From a virus, in the IMG/VR virus record IMGVR_UViG_3300030090_002649, positions 1 through 46,586 of that record: a DNA stretch of 46,586 nt; one strand, 5' to 3'. Within the stretch, counting starts at the first letter, position 1, and every line of letters starts with the position of its first letter. The translations under genes were made by a program, and so were the position numbers. The notes beneath the pieces were generated by a model that ran no database searches, was not told where the DNA came from, and was given only the letters and a program-made list of their open reading frames with translations. Below are positions 22,795 through 33,733 of this stretch, one piece after another.

Positions 22795-24261
22795 TTACTT
22801 TCCTCCGAATACCATCTTATCTGGTCTTCTTAATCCTCCAGTCTCTTCTAAAGCGTTTTTAGCAATCATTCCTAATTGATATAATGTATAAGCATTCATA
22901 GCCAATCCAAGACCTGTGCCTAATCCTCCAGTAAAACTAGTAAGAGCTCCTCCAGCTAACATTCTAGCTCCCATCATTGCCGCTGTTCTTGCTGGTAATT
23001 TAGTTGCTAATAATTTTACTAAACTTCTTCTTCCATGTATTTGAGCATACCTAGTTAAATATTTCATTGAGCTTTTTGCTCCTTTACCAACAGCTTTATT
23101 ATTTGCTGCAGTAAGACCTTTAGTAGCAGTTCCAACAGACTTAGTAGCTGTGTCAACTTTTGCACCAGCTTTTTTAGCTTTTTCAATTAAACTTTTACCT
23201 AATTCAGTATTATTAAACTTAGCTTTAGTGACTTCGCTAGGATTTCTATGCAATGATTTAAACTTATTAAAAGCTTGATTATATTTTTTACTTGCAGATT
23301 TTACACCTGGTTTAGTTTTTTTAAGATTTTCTTGTGCTTTTTTCAGTACATCTTGAGCTCTTTTTATTCTATTTCTATCAGCTTTTCTTGATTTTTTAGC
23401 ACCAAAACCGCCTTTATTTTTCATTTTTTTAAGAGTGTCTGCTAATGCTTTTTGTCCTTGAGCTGATTTAATCCATTCAGAACGTCCAGCTTTGCCCATT
23501 TGCACTTTAAGAGGATTTATATCTTTAGTAAATTTTGAAAGAGCTCTGTTTAAAACATTGCTTTCACCTTTATATCTTCCATATGCAGCTCCAGCCCCTC
23601 TTATTGCAGCCTGACCAGCAACTAATTCTGGCAAACCACTGTCCATTGTACCTGCTATTCCTCCCCCTATAAGTCCTTGAGGTGCATAACTTTGAGCTGC
23701 CATTTGTAAAGGACTTCCTTCTGGAGCATAAGTTGCTAAAAAGTTTTTTAAATGTGGATTATTATTGACAAATAACTGCATTTCTCTAGCAGATAAACCT
23801 CTGTCTTCTTGATACTGTTCTATCTTTTTTATAATTTGAGGCAAGTAACTTGCAAACATTTGGTCGTATTGTTGCTTATAAGCTATAGGATTTAAAAATG
23901 GAGAAGTTTGTATTTCTCTTTGTTCTTTTTTAGTCAATCCTGCGGTAGAAGCAATTTTTTTTCCGTCTTCATTAGTTCCCCCTAAAAAATGAGTTCTTGC
24001 ATTTAAATAAGCTCTTCCAGCAGTGATAAAAGGTTTTGAAAACAAACCATCTGGCATAAGCAATTGGTCTAAATCTTTATAAGCCAACTCTTCAAATGTG
24101 CCTAATTGAGACTCCATGTGCTTATTCCATTTTGCTTGTATATTAGCTTTTCTAGCCTCACCTTGAGCGTCTACTATTCTACTTAAGCTTTCCCCTATAC
24201 CGCTAAAATCAACCTCTTTTCCTGCATAACTTCTTGCATAACTTCCAAAATCTATTGCCAT
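22795..24261 (-). CDS. Internal virion / ejection protein candidate (488 aa)
   Basis: No catalytic motif is recognised. The N-terminal 230 residues are helical with Gln/Ala-rich stretches. Residues about 255-410 are extremely Lys/Ala-rich and coiled (repeated KKAQENLKKTK-like patterns), suited to DNA or membrane contact. Residues about 425-470 are Gly/Ala/Leu-rich and hydrophobic, like a membrane-inserting helix pair. This mix is typical of podovirus internal proteins ejected with DNA. It lies immediately before the giant polymerase-like gene (1-base gap, its end carrying that gene's GGAGG) and after the S74-tailed protein, one base apart. Confidence 0.6.
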   Translation of the reverse strand: MAIDFGSYARSYAGKEVDFSGIGESLSRIVDAQGEARKANIQAKWNKHMESQLGTFEELAYKDLDQLLMPDGLFSKPFITAGRAYLNARTHFLGGTNEDGKKIASTAGLTKKEQREIQTSPFLNPIAYKQQYDQMFASYLPQIIKKIEQYQEDRGLSAREMQLFVNNNPHLKNFLATYAPEGSPLQMAAQSYAPQGLIGGGIAGTMDSGLPELVAGQAAIRGAGAAYGRYKGESNVLNRALSKFTKDINPLKVQMGKAGRSEWIKSAQGQKALADTLKKMKNKGGFGAKKSRKADRNRIKRAQDVLKKAQENLKKTKPGVKSASKKYNQAFNKFKSLHRNPSEVTKAKFNNTELGKSLIEKAKKAGAKVDTATKSVGTATKGLTAANNKAVGKGAKSSMKYLTRYAQIHGRRSLVKLLATKLPARTAAMMGARMLAGGALTSFTGGLGTGLGLAMNAYTLYQLGMIAKNALEETGGLRRPDKMVFGGK

Positions 24262-24989
24262 TAACTTATCCTCTCACAATTTACATCTAATTTGCTATAA
24301 TCTACCCATAAATAGCCATCTTTATTTAAGAATGAAGCATTAGGTACTTCTTGAGCTATTACGCCTTTATAACGACCTTTTCCATAAGATTTATCTTTAT
24401 AGTCAAATTCGTATATATTTATACCTGAAGGTGATTTGTCTACTAATTTAATATTTTCTTTTAATGCAATATCACTACTCATTGCTGTACCAGCAGCACC
24501 TAATCCTGCTTCTATTAATCCTGTTACTATACCTACGTTTTGTTGACGTCTTTCATTCGCTGCATTTACTTGTTGCATATACATATTTGCTTGTCTTTCA
24601 CCTTGGTCTCTTCTAGATGCCATAGATTCTCCAAACATACTCATTCCAGTATTAAATTGAGAGTTTAGCAATCCTTGCATTTGAGAACCTAATTGGTTCC
24701 TTGCAGTACTCATATTAGATTGCATTTGCATTGCTAATTGACCTTGGGATACATTGCCCATAGCAGCTGCAGACATTAGCCCTTGATTTTGAGCTGAAGC
24801 CATATCAAAACTTTGTTGTCTTACTTGATTTTGTAATTGTCTATTTCTTTGAGAATTAGGGTCCATAGCATCACGAGCAAACTTTTCTTGCTCATCAACC
24901 ATTGAATCGTATTTCGACATCATGTCGTTTATTTTATTGGGGTCCATCCTTTTTCTTTCCCCAAATAGCGCATCGCTAAACCAACCCAT
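24261..24989 (-). CDS. Virion protein with C-terminal S74 chaperone-like domain (242 aa)
   Basis: Residues 1-165 are Met/Gln/Asn-rich and helical (DEQEKFARDAM, QNQVRQQSF), as in many phage injection-type proteins starting MGWFSD. From about 171 the sequence turns into a peptidase S74/intramolecular-chaperone signature: SDIALKENIKLV (S172, K177 with the dyad-like spacing), SPSGINIYEFDYK and RYKGVIAQEVP. In tail spikes this domain trimerises the protein and then cuts itself off. Only about 70 residues are present, shorter than in tail fibres, so folding help rather than full autoproteolysis is possible. It shares a base with the next gene. Confidence 0.7.
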   Translation of the reverse strand: MGWFSDALFGERKRMDPNKINDMMSKYDSMVDEQEKFARDAMDPNSQRNRQLQNQVRQQSFDMASAQNQGLMSAAAMGNVSQGQLAMQMQSNMSTARNQLGSQMQGLLNSQFNTGMSMFGESMASRRDQGERQANMYMQQVNAANERRQQNVGIVTGLIEAGLGAAGTAMSSDIALKENIKLVDKSPSGINIYEFDYKDKSYGKGRYKGVIAQEVPNASFLNKDGYLWVDYSKLDVNCERIS

Positions 24990-25046
24990 TAAATTCTCCT
25001 AGATTTTATCATTATAATATACATATATTCTCTGTTATTAAACAAG

Positions 25047-25790
25047 TTATTTCCATAAAAATACTCTCATATACCCATCTTCAAATTTATCCCATCCATT
25101 TGCCATAGGGTCATTATAGACTCCATATGTAGTATATATTTTAGTATATAACCAATATTGCATAGTAGTTTTTGTCCATAAAGTACTAACTCCAGTCCAA
25201 CTATCTTGGTGCCTCATTCCTACATCAAGATTTAATAAAAATAATTGAGTAGGGTCTCCTGAATTATAATCAGCATCTGGAACAAACCAAGCTGTAGCTA
25301 ATTTAGGATATACTCCTAAGTTATGTGTAAGTGTTCCTCCACCAGCACTGCCAGAAGACACATCTATCCATCCGCTATCATAATCAGCTCTGGGAGCTAT
25401 AAATTTACCAGCTTTTTCATCATATATAGTTTGCTCTGCTAATTTATCACCTGTAGTAGTGTCGTTTGTCTCTATTTCGTCAATAGATTTATCTTGGTCT
25501 TTAAACGCAGGTTTGCTTTTAAATTTAACAGCACTATCTCCTATTACTGGAGTTTTCCAACCTTCTTCTGTTCTTATTTCAAAGGTATAACTTTTATCTT
25601 TATTCTGAGTTATTTGAATATCACCAGTCTTTCCTTCTTCGTCTGATACTTCAGTTTCTGCTTTATTTGAAACAGATATAGTCAAATCATTTAATGCTTC
25701 TTCTACTTCTTGTAACGCTTTTTGAACATCATCAAATGAAGATATTTTAGAAGATATTCTCAAACTATGTTCAAATTCTTTTTGTATCAT
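25047..25790 (-). CDS. Tail fibre-like / receptor-contact protein candidate (247 aa)
   Basis: The N-terminus forms a coiled coil (about residues 15-45). A middle part resembles short fibre repeats (GDIQITQNKDKSYTFEIR). The C-terminal 100 residues are a beta-rich, aromatic-rich domain beginning DSGWIDVSSGS and THNLGVYPK, a pattern common at the distal ends of phage fibres. It overlaps the stop of the giant tail gene by 4 bases. A receptor-binding role is inferred from the modular pattern and position; no enzymatic motif is visible. Confidence 0.55.
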   Translation of the reverse strand: MIQKEFEHSLRISSKISSFDDVQKALQEVEEALNDLTISVSNKAETEVSDEEGKTGDIQITQNKDKSYTFEIRTEEGWKTPVIGDSAVKFKSKPAFKDQDKSIDEIETNDTTTGDKLAEQTIYDEKAGKFIAPRADYDSGWIDVSSGSAGGGTLTHNLGVYPKLATAWFVPDADYNSGDPTQLFLLNLDVGMRHQDSWTGVSTLWTKTTMQYWLYTKIYTTYGVYNDPMANGWDKFEDGYMRVFLWK

Positions 25791-28700
25791 TTAGTAGATT
25801 TCCTTCTATAAATTATACCTATAGAATCAACAGGCTTTGTCATATCTTCTAATTTAAATTGTATCCATCTGCCCTTCTTATTGGTGCTTTTAAGCCTATA
25901 TTCTGAGTGGTTACCAGGTTTTGATTTATAAGTTATATCAGAGCTAGATATATCACCTTCACTTGTCTTAACAAGCAATCTATCGCTACTTTCTTTATAA
26001 CTACCACCTAAGTTTAAATCGTCTTGTATTCCATTAATTTTAACTTTATTAAAAACTTTTAATATAGAATCTTCTTCCATAGTCATTTTTTTACTAAGCC
26101 AAGTATAATCTCTTTTAGTATTGCCACCTTTAAATTCATATAGAGCATTGTTTACAGGTATTAATACAGCTCCTTTATCTGCTATTAACGGCACTCCTAT
26201 GGAAGCATCTTCAGCTACCTCCCATAAATCCCATCTATTCTTTCCTAGATTGTATGACCAGCAAAACTCTTTTTCTTTTGTTAAAGATGTATTTGAATCA
26301 TAGTCTACATGCGATACAAAGAAAAGAACGCTAGATGATGCAGAGTCATAAGATACGTAAGGAGTTTTAGATAGTTCATTCCCTACTACACTTTGCCAAC
26401 TTATATCTTTAATATTATCAGTTCCGCTCCATTCGTTATCTGTATCACCGCCTTGTTCTATAGCTCCAGAAATCTTTTTAGGGGAGTTTCCATCATGGAA
26501 ATAAGCTCCATTTTTATCTGCAAAAAACATACCATATTCTGTTACTATAAGGCTATCTTTAGACAAACAACCTACACCTTCATATATGTCTTCAATACTC
26601 ATATTTCTTTGATTTATTCTATATGTATTAACTTTGTCAAATGCATATAATCTTCCACCGAAATTAACTAATGCAGTAGGTTTAGATTTTAATTGTAAAA
26701 AGTCAAATGCATAGTCAAATATACTAAATTGTCCAGGTTTAGACCTGAATATTTGATTTTCAGCATTGTCTATATTTTCGTGAGAACAATCTCCTACAAA
26801 CAAAAACCCATCTATTTCTGCAGATATTCCGTACTTTAATTTAATAGTATCCAAAACTTCACTTCTACCTGTTCTTGCATTATAACTTGCTTGTACAGAA
26901 CCTCTGTCTTCTATAGTCCTTTTGTTAACTGCGCCATCATAATTCCACCCTGAAGCAGTTGTTATTTGCTCTACCAATCTAAAAAAGTCATTAGTATTGT
27001 CTCTTCTATATAAACATACTGCTGTTAATCTTTTACTATAATTTGCTACTGATATTTCTATATTTAATGTTTTTCTTGTTTTGTTTATGTCTTTAAAAGA
27101 CCAAGTAGAATTTGACAAAGGTCCTTCTTGATAACCATCATACATTAAAGATATTTTATAATCATATGAATTATTCTTTAAAAAGTAATCATTTGTCTCA
27201 TCGCCTAATGAAGGGCTAGATATTCTAACAGCTGCATCTGTACTGTTTAAATATTTATCTCCTACAGAAGCTGTATCATTATCATTTCTAAGTGCATTTC
27301 CTTGTGATAGTCCTTTATCCCAAGCATTAAAACCAGCTCTTATTTCAGCAGCTGCTCCAACGCCAGATGTACTCATTACAATATTTTCCCATTGATTGGT
27401 TGTAATAGGCTGAGCATCTGTAGTATCATTAGCAGTGCTTGGATTAAGAACATCAAAATCGTCTGTTGTTTTATCGTTTACTGCATATACGCCATCATGA
27501 GCGGCTGTATTTCCATTAATAGTAACAGTATCTCCTGCTTGCAAAAAGTGAGCTGTTGAATGTACAGCTAATTCAGCTGCTACAGCACTTCCCTGTATGT
27601 CATCATCAGTAGTTACTATACTTCTTGTTTTTCTCATATCCAATCCACCAAACGTAGATAGTATTAAAGGTTGTGCTGAGTCTACTTTAACAGGGTTAGA
27701 TACAGAAGAATCGTTATTTCCTAATTCTACTAAAGTCCATATACTTGTTTCGTTAGCAGTACCAGTATGACTGAATGTAAAAGTTTTTGGACCAGTTACA
27801 GTTACTTTAAACACATCGTTATAACTAGAACTACCACTTATTTCTATAACATCATTTGTTGATAAATTGTGAATAGCGCTAGTAGTTGCAGTTACTACTG
27901 AGCCTGTACCACTTGTACTTGCTATAGCTCCAGTACTTTTGTATATAGGAGCATCTAATGTAGGGTCTGCTTTTAAAGCAACTGTATTATTTTCGTCTAA
28001 ATTAAAACTATAATCTAATTCTTTTTCTTTAAATAATCTAAGAGGAGATGTACAAGCATTTCTATGCGACCATATATAAAAGAAATCGTCATCTGCTGGA
28101 GTATGGCCAAATGGAAAATGTACTCCTAAAAATAGTGTTGAACCAGAAGTTACAGCAGAAGACAGTATTTGTCTGGTTTGCATTGTGCCTGTAGCAGCGT
28201 CTACTATAGTAATCATTTGTCCAGAAAATCCATTCTCTACACCACCCATTTCTATAAATTTGTTTTTACCATGCAATTCACATTCTGAACTTGCAATTTG
28301 AATAACAGGGCAATTTGCTGCGTTTTTATGCACATTAGTAGTAGTTGCTTGAGTAGTTATATATCCTGCTATTTTGCCTGATAATATCGGCTCATATGAA
28401 GTATATTGTTCATTAAACTCATTAGTAGTCTTAGTAGCACTAGAGCCTCTTTTATAACTATTTTTTACTTCTTGTGGTAATATATCAGGATATTCTAATG
28501 TAGGGTCACATATATACAATCTACTTTTATTGCTTTCATCTTGAGTTTCTTCTATTGGACAAGTAATAAATATTTTACTAGCAAATTGATTGTTTACATT
28601 ACCACCTTGGTTGTTGTGAGTAGCACCACTATTTTCTACGTGATATATAGGATTAGGTCTTATAGGCGAATCTATATAAGTACCCCTACCTATTATTAAA

Positions 28701-31700
28701 TCTTCAAATGTATTTTCAGCCAAATCAAATGGTCTAATCATATAGCCAGCTCTGTAATTTAATCTTTCTACTCTATGTTTAATTGCTGACATTGAATTAG
28801 CTGAAGTGCTTAAAGTTCTATATGCTGCGTCATGTAAACTCCACCATGTTTTAGAATAATGACCACCACCTTCTTCTCCGTTTGTAAATATTTCTCCATC
28901 TAAAGGGTCTTCTGGATTAAATGCAAAATGATAATGTTGGTGCTTAATTCCACTTCTAACATTTGTTGCTCCATTTACTTCATATTTTGCAAATGTAAAA
29001 GGGTATACATCTGCAGCTGAATTATCATATGTACCATCATATGTTGTAGTTACAATAATTTCGTCATCATCTAATATTTGAGTAATAGTACCAGTACCTA
29101 AATTTCCTATGTATACTAAATCTCCAGGTTTTAATCCTTTTGTACTAGTAAGTTCTACTTTTGTTCCTGAATCAGCTGTTCCAGAAACTAATTCATGAGC
29201 AGTTAAATAAGTATTATCAACTGGTATAATACCGCTTGACAATGATGCCATTTTTTTGTCTCCAAAATGTACATCAGAACATATAAATAAAACTTTGTCT
29301 GACTTCATATTTTCAGGAGCTCTACCAGGGACTCCTTTAAAATAACTACTTGCTCTACCAGTAACACAACCCCAATCTTTAACCCAAGGGATATCTGAAC
29401 CTCCTATTAAACCTACTGCATGAGAACAAACTTGTTCATGTTCGTAGCCATATGGCCCTACATTTTGAGCACTTGCATCTCCAGTATGAGTTACAGTCCC
29501 TGTTAATGATTGATTAGTGCAAGTAACTAAGCCTGTTCCATCTATAACTCCATCACAATTATTATCAGCCATTCCTACTAAGCCATATTTAGCAACTCTT
29601 ATAGATGCTAAATTACCCCCATCTCCTTCCCAGCTAACATTACTACCAAAATCATAATCAGGTGCAATTTTATTATAAGATAATCCATCAGCGGTTACAA
29701 CTTCCCCGTCTATATCTACTTCATTTACATAATCATCTTCAGTATGCCTAATGTTATATGCATAAAATTTTTCTCTTTTGTATCCTAGTGAATGAGAGCC
29801 TCCGTGTCTTACTCCGCTATATAAAGAATGTTTTGGAAGCAATGTTAAATCAAAATCTCCCGTATCATGACCACTATGATAGTCACCTCCAGTAGTCCAC
29901 AATCCTGGCCCACAGTGAAACATATGGTCATTTTCATTTGAACTTTTTATCCATCTAGTTCTTTTAGGAAAAGTAACTCCTGTAGGAGGAGTTCTGTCAC
30001 CAAAATTCACAACGCTTGATGTATCTGTATTTGTGCTATTAGTTAATCCACAGAATAAAAATCTATCACCTGATGTAAACGTTTCATCATTTGCAGGTCT
30101 AAATTGAATCCATAATCTTGTATCAAAAGTAGGGTTACCAGAATCATTTAAACCTTGCTGACTTGTATTATCATAATCAAAATATTTTGTAGTACCTTTT
30201 GTTTCTATTATATCAGACACTATTCCTTTAGGAGCAATTGTAGGTGTGCTTTCAGAAGCTAATGATTCATATACAGCTGTATCGCCTCCAATATTTCCAT
30301 TTACATTATCATTTGACCATTTATATGATTTATATTCAGGAGTTATTGTTGATATTTCTGTTAAAACTTCTTTATTCCATTTGTTATAAGCTAATTCTAT
30401 ATTTACAACTCTTATTTCTCCAGCAGTATTTAACACATATACTCTTCCACCACCAATACCATTAGTCATATCTTTATTATAGCAAGTAGCTATTGATGTA
30501 GGTACATAAGCTAAGGGTAATGATTTTTCTATCTTCCCTCTAACATATACTGTTGAAACAGTACTAGCATCTGTATATACATCATCTGGTATAATTCTAT
30601 ATAAGTGAGAATCACCATCTCTTATTCCGTAGTAATAATAAGGTCTGTAAGATATTTTATTACCAGCAGGTCCACTGCCTGGGTCTTTGTCTAAAGTATC
30701 AATTCTTTTACATTCAAATGAATTAGTAGCACTTGCATCAGTAATTACCCATACTCCATTTCCATCCCAACTATTATCTGTATCTAGCCATTCTCTTACA
30801 ACTATATTATTACCATTTGATAAGCCATGTCTAGTGTGATTTATAGTTAGCACGTCACTAGATAGACTGCAAGTTAAATTTTCATGCTCTCCAGCTAATG
30901 CTAATTTAGACATTGATGTCAATCCAACACTATCGTAAGTATGTACAGTATCTTCATCTTGATATAAAACATTATCATTTTTAATGCCAAATGTTTTGTG
31001 ATTTAAATACCCTAGCCATTGTGGAGAAGTATCGTCAGAACCTGAACCAAACCCAACATGGACTTCTCTATTTCTAGAAACAAAACTAGCTTTTCCGTCT
31101 CTAGATACAATATCAGAAGACGCATAAACAGATTTTTCTATATCATCTTCTATTGAAAATGGAAGAGCATTATTTTGATTATAATTTTTTATAGTTTTTA
31201 ATCTTTTTTCTTTGTTGTCAAATAATACTAATTCTTTATTTCCAGAATTATCTATAACTCCCATTGATTCTACTTTAGACGAATTATTTACAACTGATAT
31301 ATAATTAACCTCTGATAAATCAGTTAAATCTATACCTATTTGCGTTCCATCTGCTCCTCTAGATGTAAATTCTATTGTCAAATCAGTATTTAAATCAAGA
31401 TTTTTTGGTAAAATAATAGGTAATTGAAACATTCTCCATGTTGTATCTAATCCTGAATCTGACTCAGTATCATCAGCATTAAATGCAGTATCACCATTAG
31501 GCTTTTCTATGTCTTTAAAATCTATCCATCTATTTTCTTGCATTACATTTTGAGGATAACTTACATAGCCCATATTAGAATCTGTACTACCTGCTTTCCA
31601 ATTACCATTTTTATCTATATGTCCGCCATTTATTTGTACAGAAACAGCTCCGTGTCCTACAACAGAACCATTATATAAATCTTTTGCGTGAAATGTTAAA

Positions 31701-33733
31701 TTATAAAATTGCCCTGATTTTAAATTATCTTTTGATATACTTTGACTTATTAAAGGATTAATGCTTTTATGCACATCATTAGTTGATTCATGAGCAACTA
31801 TATCGCTGCCTAAAAATCCTCTTTCTACAAATATTTTATTATTAGTCATAGAAAGCACTTTCATATATTCAATTTCAGCAGAATCATTTGTTAATTTCAG
31901 TATATCATTAACTGCTATTTTAGATAAATCTCCTGCTGGTATAAAGTTATCATCTACTGTAACTGCTGCGCTTAAATTTAAAGTTGTATCTTTATATTCT
32001 GCTTCTATTCTTACATATGCATCATCTGCGCTAAAAGGGTAATATGACGCTGCATTATCTGCGCCATGGTCTGCAGTAGTATCTTCCCAATAACCTCCAG
32101 TATTTACTCTTGTAATCAAACTAGTTCCTGCAGTAGTATAAAGATTGTTCATACTAGCAGATTCTCCTCCACCAGCATCTGAATAAGAATATCTTTTAGA
32201 TGCCCAATTATTGACTACATAAGACAAACCACTGCCTACATTTACAGTAGGATTAACCTCATCAGAAGCGTGATGAAATGTATGATTCTTAATAAGATTA
32301 GCTTCTATATATACTGTATCTGCAGTTTCAGTATCATCTGTAGGAGCAGTATCTAGTGTCCAAGTCCAATCTGCATTACTGTCTGTCCTTTCACTTTTTA
32401 ATATTTTAAATGATTTGCCATTATTTGGCTCATCATCTCCATCTGCTCCATAATAAAAGTTTACAATATCGCCTTCGTTAAATGCAAGTGTATTACCACC
32501 ACCTAAATTATTAAACGATACAGTTTTAGCAGAATTAGAAAATGTAATAGTTTGGGTACCTGCACTAGTATCTATCACACCTAAATTCTCTTTATCATTA
32601 GCTGTACCTGCTTTGTTTATCCAGTTACCATTACCGCCTATGTTATTACTAGAGTAATTACTCCAATTGTATAAAGATACTATTGCTCTTTGAGTTCTTG
32701 ATTGTCGACCATCAACAGTTAATCTATTAGACCAAAGTTGATAAGATGTTGAAGTTGTATATGATTTTATAGCACTTCCAAATACATTCCTTTTTACGTA
32801 TATAAGTTTATTTTCTGAATCTATACTTGTTACTTTCATAAATTCGTCTGCAGACGCATCTAAAGTTGAAGTTGTTAAAGCTAAAAAATCTCCTTCGTCA
32901 ACATATTCGTTTAATCCTTTTTGAATATAAGTTAAAGTGCATATATCTGCAGCAGTAGTAACAGTAATTTTTCCAGCAAATCCATTAGCATGTTCTATAG
33001 CAGTTTCTATTTGTGCTGCAAAATCGTCATCTGAACTAAGTCCATTAAGCTGTATTCTAACAACAGCACTATCTAAAGTACCAGAAGCTCCTGAACTATC
33101 ATTATAAAATGTAAATGTTTTAGTAGTATTGTCAGGAGTTGTTATAATAATAGTTTTAGATGCTAATGTAGAAGGGTCGTCTGTATCTACCTGTATAGTA
33201 GCCGTACCATCTGTAAATCCTGATATAGTTGTATTACCTGCTGCTGCGTTGCCTCCAATAGCATTAGTCTGTGTTAAATAAGGTATTGTATCTTGAGTAG
33301 TTGTAACTGCAGATGTAGGTGTAAAAGAAGCATTTGATGTAGTTGATATTATAACATGTTCCCACCAAGGAGACACTCCTAATATTTTTAACTTTTCTTT
33401 TCTTCCTTTAGTTCCTATAAAAGCTAAATCTGAAGTTTCATATCCAAGGTCAAATACGCTTATATCAGGTAATATAACAGAAGACCTATTATAATTAGCA
33501 CTAGCTGCATGTTGGTTTGTAGACCCCCAGTTTACTGGATATAAGGAATTAGTTAATTTATTATCAGTAGATGCAATTAATTTATCATTCTTAATTCCAT
33601 CAAGAGTACCATTTTCTGACATAGGGTCTATATTAAGAGAAAACGAAGCTGTATCATCTGATATATCTCTTTCAGACGCATTATGTATCGTGCCTGATTG
33701 AAAGGCTTTTATTTCCTTAAGACTTCTTGGCAT
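25787..33733 (-). CDS. Giant tail protein, nozzle/hub-like with inserted beta domains (2648 aa)
   Basis: The N-terminus (FQSGTIHNASERDISDDTAS..NIDPM) and C-terminal 450 residues (LYAFDKVNTYRI, GMFFADKNGAYFHDG, FCWSYNLGKNRWDLW, ALYEFKGG) look like the blades of a tail nozzle/hub beta-propeller of podoviruses. Between them lie many inserted beta modules. Two copies of an EFMKV...N.L.V.R...GS motif sit near 285-330 and 615-660. Three copies of an HxLxxGDxVxI..S.YNxxYxV-type domain sit near 950-1000, 1940-1985 and 2045-2090. It is about three times the usual nozzle length. It starts inside a small gene at 33717-33830, and its AAGGAG lies 7 bases before the ATG. Confidence 0.6.
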   Translation of the reverse strand: MPRSLKEIKAFQSGTIHNASERDISDDTASFSLNIDPMSENGTLDGIKNDKLIASTDNKLTNSLYPVNWGSTNQHAASANYNRSSVILPDISVFDLGYETSDLAFIGTKGRKEKLKILGVSPWWEHVIISTTSNASFTPTSAVTTTQDTIPYLTQTNAIGGNAAAGNTTISGFTDGTATIQVDTDDPSTLASKTIIITTPDNTTKTFTFYNDSSGASGTLDSAVVRIQLNGLSSDDDFAAQIETAIEHANGFAGKITVTTAADICTLTYIQKGLNEYVDEGDFLALTTSTLDASADEFMKVTSIDSENKLIYVKRNVFGSAIKSYTTSTSYQLWSNRLTVDGRQSRTQRAIVSLYNWSNYSSNNIGGNGNWINKAGTANDKENLGVIDTSAGTQTITFSNSAKTVSFNNLGGGNTLAFNEGDIVNFYYGADGDDEPNNGKSFKILKSERTDSNADWTWTLDTAPTDDTETADTVYIEANLIKNHTFHHASDEVNPTVNVGSGLSYVVNNWASKRYSYSDAGGGESASMNNLYTTAGTSLITRVNTGGYWEDTTADHGADNAASYYPFSADDAYVRIEAEYKDTTLNLSAAVTVDDNFIPAGDLSKIAVNDILKLTNDSAEIEYMKVLSMTNNKIFVERGFLGSDIVAHESTNDVHKSINPLISQSISKDNLKSGQFYNLTFHAKDLYNGSVVGHGAVSVQINGGHIDKNGNWKAGSTDSNMGYVSYPQNVMQENRWIDFKDIEKPNGDTAFNADDTESDSGLDTTWRMFQLPIILPKNLDLNTDLTIEFTSRGADGTQIGIDLTDLSEVNYISVVNNSSKVESMGVIDNSGNKELVLFDNKEKRLKTIKNYNQNNALPFSIEDDIEKSVYASSDIVSRDGKASFVSRNREVHVGFGSGSDDTSPQWLGYLNHKTFGIKNDNVLYQDEDTVHTYDSVGLTSMSKLALAGEHENLTCSLSSDVLTINHTRHGLSNGNNIVVREWLDTDNSWDGNGVWVITDASATNSFECKRIDTLDKDPGSGPAGNKISYRPYYYYGIRDGDSHLYRIIPDDVYTDASTVSTVYVRGKIEKSLPLAYVPTSIATCYNKDMTNGIGGGRVYVLNTAGEIRVVNIELAYNKWNKEVLTEISTITPEYKSYKWSNDNVNGNIGGDTAVYESLASESTPTIAPKGIVSDIIETKGTTKYFDYDNTSQQGLNDSGNPTFDTRLWIQFRPANDETFTSGDRFLFCGLTNSTNTDTSSVVNFGDRTPPTGVTFPKRTRWIKSSNENDHMFHCGPGLWTTGGDYHSGHDTGDFDLTLLPKHSLYSGVRHGGSHSLGYKREKFYAYNIRHTEDDYVNEVDIDGEVVTADGLSYNKIAPDYDFGSNVSWEGDGGNLASIRVAKYGLVGMADNNCDGVIDGTGLVTCTNQSLTGTVTHTGDASAQNVGPYGYEHEQVCSHAVGLIGGSDIPWVKDWGCVTGRASSYFKGVPGRAPENMKSDKVLFICSDVHFGDKKMASLSSGIIPVDNTYLTAHELVSGTADSGTKVELTSTKGLKPGDLVYIGNLGTGTITQILDDDEIIVTTTYDGTYDNSAADVYPFTFAKYEVNGATNVRSGIKHQHYHFAFNPEDPLDGEIFTNGEEGGGHYSKTWWSLHDAAYRTLSTSANSMSAIKHRVERLNYRAGYMIRPFDLAENTFEDLIIGRGTYIDSPIRPNPIYHVENSGATHNNQGGNVNNQFASKIFITCPIEETQDESNKSRLYICDPTLEYPDILPQEVKNSYKRGSSATKTTNEFNEQYTSYEPILSGKIAGYITTQATTTNVHKNAANCPVIQIASSECELHGKNKFIEMGGVENGFSGQMITIVDAATGTMQTRQILSSAVTSGSTLFLGVHFPFGHTPADDDFFYIWSHRNACTSPLRLFKEKELDYSFNLDENNTVALKADPTLDAPIYKSTGAIASTSGTGSVVTATTSAIHNLSTNDVIEISGSSSYNDVFKVTVTGPKTFTFSHTGTANETSIWTLVELGNNDSSVSNPVKVDSAQPLILSTFGGLDMRKTRSIVTTDDDIQGSAVAAELAVHSTAHFLQAGDTVTINGNTAAHDGVYAVNDKTTDDFDVLNPSTANDTTDAQPITTNQWENIVMSTSGVGAAAEIRAGFNAWDKGLSQGNALRNDNDTASVGDKYLNSTDAAVRISSPSLGDETNDYFLKNNSYDYKISLMYDGYQEGPLSNSTWSFKDINKTRKTLNIEISVANYSKRLTAVCLYRRDNTNDFFRLVEQITTASGWNYDGAVNKRTIEDRGSVQASYNARTGRSEVLDTIKLKYGISAEIDGFLFVGDCSHENIDNAENQIFRSKPGQFSIFDYAFDFLQLKSKPTALVNFGGRLYAFDKVNTYRINQRNMSIEDIYEGVGCLSKDSLIVTEYGMFFADKNGAYFHDGNSPKKISGAIEQGGDTDNEWSGTDNIKDISWQSVVGNELSKTPYVSYDSASSSVLFFVSHVDYDSNTSLTKEKEFCWSYNLGKNRWDLWEVAEDASIGVPLIADKGAVLIPVNNALYEFKGGNTKRDYTWLSKKMTMEEDSILKVFNKVKINGIQDDLNLGGSYKESSDRLLVKTSEGDISSSDITYKSKPGNHSEYRLKSTNKKGRWIQFKLEDMTKPVDSIGIIYRRKSTK

